Shown here: positions 60,130 to 64,000 of the stretch, in pieces
Layout: each line of letters begins with the position of its first letter
Numbering within the stretch: the first letter of the stretch is position 1
Assembly (NCBI GenBank): GCA_004352715.1
Contig: SCFE01000017.1
Location: forward strand, 2,387,841-2,451,840
Origin: Hofstenia miamia
Taxonomy: Eukaryota; Xenacoelomorpha; Acoela
Direction of reading: 5' to 3'
DNA length: 64,000 nt
Translations under genes and position numbers: made by a program
Notes under the pieces: generated by a model
Database searches by the model: none
The model's input: only the letters and a program-made list of their open reading frames with translations
Told to the model about the DNA's origin: nothing

Positions 60130-60400
60130 AAAGATATCGGAAATGGAAATTTTCACTATTTATACATCATTTATGGGATCAGTTATCGAATACTGCGCCC
60201 CAATATCGCATACATAATTTGACCAGATTGAGCCGCACAAATTATAACGAACACCAAGAACATTTAAAATCATATTTACGAAATTTTCTTATGAGGATGT
60301 TTGTACTGAATTGGGTAAATCTAATCTTATGATTAAGTAGACTGAAGACATCAAGTTTGCGAAATACTTTGGTTGTAGATGATGCGGTTGTCACATCTTC
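60130..60400 (+). pseudogene. LINE reverse transcriptase C-terminal fragment
   Basis: A plus-strand frame reads TSFMGSVIEYCAPISHT, FDQIEPHKL, RTPRTFKIIF, YEDVCTELGKSN and EDIKFAKYF. This follows the non-LTR C-terminal pattern (SxVxSxLEYCxPIWxP, IExVQRRxT, YxxxLxxLGxxxLxxRRxxxxxxFAxK). In-frame stops occur at the W of the IW motif and near 60340. No catalytic YxDD motif is retained. The copy is short and dead. Confidence 0.65.
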
Positions 60401-60409
60401 CATCATTTG

Positions 60410-61960
60410 AACAACCAGCTACTGATATGTTACTACTCATTACACACTCAAAAATTTTTCGAACAAATATCATTCCTACAGATTGGCAAATACTTTGGTT
60501 TTTCACTAAACTACAAATAATGGGTTTGCATATTGATAATTTTTTAATTTTTTTTACTTTTATTGTTAATCACAGGTAACTCGAAAAAGTTTCAAATGAC
60601 GGGGATTTGACCTGAAAAATTTTAAAACATAAAAACAACGTTAAATGAATAACAGCCTTTTCTTGCTAAACTATGAATGCCATTAATCTAGACAAGTGCA
60701 TTCTAGGGGGACAGACGGTAAAATAACTACTTGAGTGTCCTACTCATGGAATTAGCTTTGAACTAACACATGCTACCTACATTAATTGTAATCAGCATCT
60801 ATAAAAACAACATAAAACTTCTGGGCAAATATAAAAATATTGGCATACCTCATTCTCTGAAAAATTTAATTCTTTCTTTCGTTATGATTCAGACTTATAA
60901 TTATTACGCCCATTAGACAGGAAAAATACGTGGAACGTTAAGTTGTCTCATAAGATGAGATTTCGTGTCTATTACGATGGACCTTTCAAGCACTTGATCG
61001 TCAACACATCAGGATTTGCAATAATTTGTAAATTAATAATTATGCTCAATAAAAAAACCGGTTTAACCAATTTTAAAAAAACAGTAAATTGAAAGAGATA
61101 AATGTCAAACCAATCGTTAAGCCAAACTGTTAAAAACAAGTAATTAATGAATTTGACAATTCATTTATAAATTTTATTTTATAAAATTTGGAAAGGCATC
61201 ATTACTATCGGAAAATTAGAGAAATCAAACGAGTGTTCGTGTTCGTGTAATGGACCACCAAATGATAGCATGTGCTTACCTCGTGACTAATTTTTTAGTC
61301 TTGCTATTTTGTTTGTAACATTCATGTTTAAGTAAAACTTAACTCATAACATGATAAAATTTATAAAATACTGTTTCATTAAGTACGCTAAAAATCAATT
61401 AAAAACTATGGCTGGCTTTAAAAAGCTTTTTTACGAAAAAGCATTGTTTTTTTATTAAAAAGTAGTTGAATAATGTACATGTATAACTATGTATCACTGT
61501 TTCAAACAAAAGTAAAATATACCATTAAGAAGAGTTCGGTTACAAACAATACCAATGTTTAAAAGTATTGTTTGATGCAATAAAAATCTATAAGAACCAA
61601 AATAATATTAACGTTGAAAATCAAATATAATTTTCGATTGTACTGCGAAATAAAAAATTTGCGCATAATTACAAAATTGTTATTGACTCATTCTGCAATA
61701 TTAATAATATATTTGTGAAGCATTTCGAAATTTTAAGTATATATCATGATTAATAACATATTATAGTTGAAAAGACTAGGCATTTAAAACAGCATTTTTA
61801 ATATAGTGCTGAAACACTACCTGTTCGACCCAAAAAATTAATACCATATTTTTAAAAAAATTTTCTTTAAAATTTCTCTTTAAGAGAATGTATCCATGCA
61901 AATTAAAAAGACTTAAACTGAAAATTGGTTATATTACTACTGTCATAAATAGCTTTTCCA
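60410..61960. other. Non-coding stretch
   Basis: AT-rich DNA without recognisable genes. The frame at 60379-60579 is at best the extreme tail of the LINE fragment. Confidence 0.45.
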
Positions 61961-61971
61961 TTCATTGAAAA

Positions 61972-62203
61972 GAGAGGCGCGATTAGAATTTTAAGACGAG
62001 GGGAGGGGGGGGGCTGGCACCCACTTTACAGAAAAAATTGTGATCAACAAGTTTTTTGAACAAACGTATTTTTACAGAAAATGCAATCGGCTGTTTTTAG
62101 CAGCAAATCGATTGATGACATCTTGCATTAAAGTGAACTTGTTCAATTTGGAGGAAAAGAAAATATTTAAAATAAGTGCGACCGCCCCCTAAACGCGCCA
62201 CTG
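61972..62203. mobile_element. hAT-type MITE, 232 bp, with perfect 8-bp duplication
   Basis: The left end GAGAGGCGCGATTAG and the complement of the right end (CAGTGGCGCGTTTAG) are imperfect inverted tips of the CAGTGGCGCG type. Both sides carry the identical octamer ATTGAAAA (61964-61971 and 62204-62211). A G-rich run (62000-62012) follows the left tip and a CCGCCCCCT run precedes the right tip. Non-coding. The exact duplication indicates a fairly young insertion. Confidence 0.88.
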
Positions 62204-62211
62204 ATTGAAAA

Positions 62212-64000
62212 GCAAACATAAATGATAACTAGAGCAAAATCAAATTTTTTATTCTTAAGTATCTGCTTAAAACATTTTTACTGAAAAAAAAAGTTGTTTT
62301 TTTTCTGCCAAAAGATCTCGGTTTAAAGGCTAACTTAAGTTAATTCCAAAAACAATTGGATGCACCCTTTGTAAATGGTATATAACTGTAAGATGCTTAG
62401 TAGTTAGAATAGATTTAGGGACTACTTACATGCAACTTCATTTCCAGATTAATTTCGTCTTCACATTTTTTAAGTAAATACTCATTTATTTGACGTATCG
62501 TCTTTGGTAATACATATGACTAAGTTTTGCAAAACCAAACCACACTGCAAAGTGCAACAAAATCCAGGCATAATTTAAAATAAAATACAAGCCATCTGCA
62601 AATAATTCAGATAGAAGTATTTACGTTTCATTTACCATCCTCAACTGGAAACTTAAGCAATGTTTACCCCATTCACCCTCCCCCATATTATCCTAATTTT
62701 TTCTTACAAAACTTGACAGTTTCTTTAAAAAATATAAACGCTCATACCTCACGAACTAAAAACGATATCTAAAGCTGAAAGCACCCCAGAGAATTGTGCG
62801 GTATATTTACATATAAAACAAAATGGTTGGTGGTAGTTGTTGTGACCGTCTAATTACCTGAACATTTGATATGAGAAGTATTTGAATGTTTGACAAAAAA
62901 ACCAATTTGTCATTGAAAAATAGCTAGGATTTTCACCTACTTCAGGCACGCCAAGAATCTTTAGCACAAATTCTCACCATAAAAGTGTAGCACATTTACT
63001 CATAAATTGTTCATATCCAAGGAATTTCAAAATCATTAATAGGCTTGGAGAAACATGCTTCACAATGTAATCAAATCCGAGTATTGTAATATGGTTACGC
63101 CAGTATAAAAAGGGTTAAAGAAAGCATATTTGAAAATAAATCAATCATGTCCTACTACTAACTAGGGAAATGCACAACAAAGAACAGCAGGATCTGTTCG
63201 ACATCATCTAATTTATAAGTCGGCTCTACTATAATCTCAAAGGAAATTACAGTGTAGCTGTCAATCTTTATACTGAATTCAGAAACTGATAATAGAAAAT
63301 AAATTTCGGGAGTGAATATATAAAAGCACGTGGCAATATAGTAAAAATACAATTGCAAATTAATAAATTAAATTAAATTTTCCAAACTAAACATAGAAGC
63401 AATTTAATATTTATATTTAACCAGCATTTATTGAATCTACTTTATCTTTGTAATATCAATTGTCAAAAGAAAAGATGATCCACTCAGTAATTAAAAATTA
63501 ACTATCAATCAAATCTGACTTTTTAGTAACCAGTAGCCTGATTCGGTTTAATAACAACAAAATTATTCAAATAACAGATTTACCTCGACAAAATTAAGCA
63601 TAATATGGGCATTCATTTTGATAACGGAAGTTTAACAAATTTAACCATTAAAACATAACTGAATGTTCATTCAATAAAGATATTTTTATTATCAATGCAC
63701 TTGATTTATACAATGGTCGATTCTTCCGACTTAGATAAAGTAATGAATTATTCGCAAAATGGTGTAATCATCTCCATACCACTGTATTTATTCCGACTTT
63801 TTAGAAAAGTGTAATCTAATATTACTAAAAGACTCCCTACTGCAACCACCAATTGACTAATTTTCTTCGTTATTTCATTATTATTCAAAATTCTTTTTGC
63901 ATAAGAAGTGAATACTTGCATACACCAAGTGGAATTTAGATATTTTCTTCAAAACATGATTTTCCCCATTTTGATATAGTGACTTAGAAGAAATCATTGC
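62212..64000. other. Non-coding stretch to window end
   Basis: AT-rich DNA without supported genes. The minus frame at 63158-63358 shows no domain. Confidence 0.45.

Overview
This is a strongly AT-rich stretch of an animal nuclear genome, most likely an arthropod. The reasons are a GT-AG-spliced actin-family gene, no operon-like packing, long non-coding spacers, TA/CA microsatellites that run into assembly gaps, and a typical invertebrate mix of decayed transposons (Tc1/mariner, maT, pogo-like, piggyBac, PIF/Harbinger, hAT MITEs, a Helitron and non-LTR retrotransposons). The species cannot be fixed from the sequence. No tRNA, rRNA, CRISPR array or prokaryotic system was recognised.

Layout. 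0-3.2 kb: a Tc1/mariner-type transposase remnant, then a piggyBac transposase remnant. 6.1-7.0 kb: two hAT-type MITEs side by side, each with an 8-bp target duplication. 7.5-11.8 kb: a PIF/Harbinger-like element with TAA target duplications and elaborate palindromic ends. Its transposase is broken, and a nearly complete maT (DD37D) element with 24-bp perfect inverted repeats is inserted into it. 15.8-16.4 kb: an 89/90-bp minisatellite, followed by a non-LTR reverse transcriptase fragment. 17.7-18.4 kb: the 3' end of a Helitron with its helicase remnant and CTAG terminus. 18.7 kb: a small membrane-protein-like ORF on the minus strand. 19.33-20.28 kb: the two 3' exons of a divergent actin-like gene, the only convincing host gene. 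22.6-24.5 kb: two more hAT elements and a CR1-like LINE fragment. 24.6-30.7 kb: an AT-rich desert. 30.7-32.4 kb: a broken THAP domain, a mariner-family transposase remnant and a possible further transposase piece. 34.7 kb: a second copy of the first MITE family. 36.2-37.4 kb: a pogo-like element. 38.9-44.9 kb: two Tc1-like pseudogenes and one or two LINE tails. 45-64 kb: mostly featureless AT-rich DNA with MITEs at 54.0 and 62.0 kb and a LINE tail at 60.1 kb.

The genes do not form a pathway. The window is best read as intergenic or intronic DNA shaped by layers of transposon insertion around one actin-like gene. That gene is the most biologically interesting item: both visible exons are open and correctly spliced, yet actin positions that normally handle nucleotide and cation (D154, D157 and H161 in muscle actin numbering) are E, A and N here. 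Its N-terminal third is not recognisable in the window. I found no convincing previously undescribed system. The best leads are this actin paralogue, the Harbinger end structure with its nested maT, and the THAP-mariner junction.
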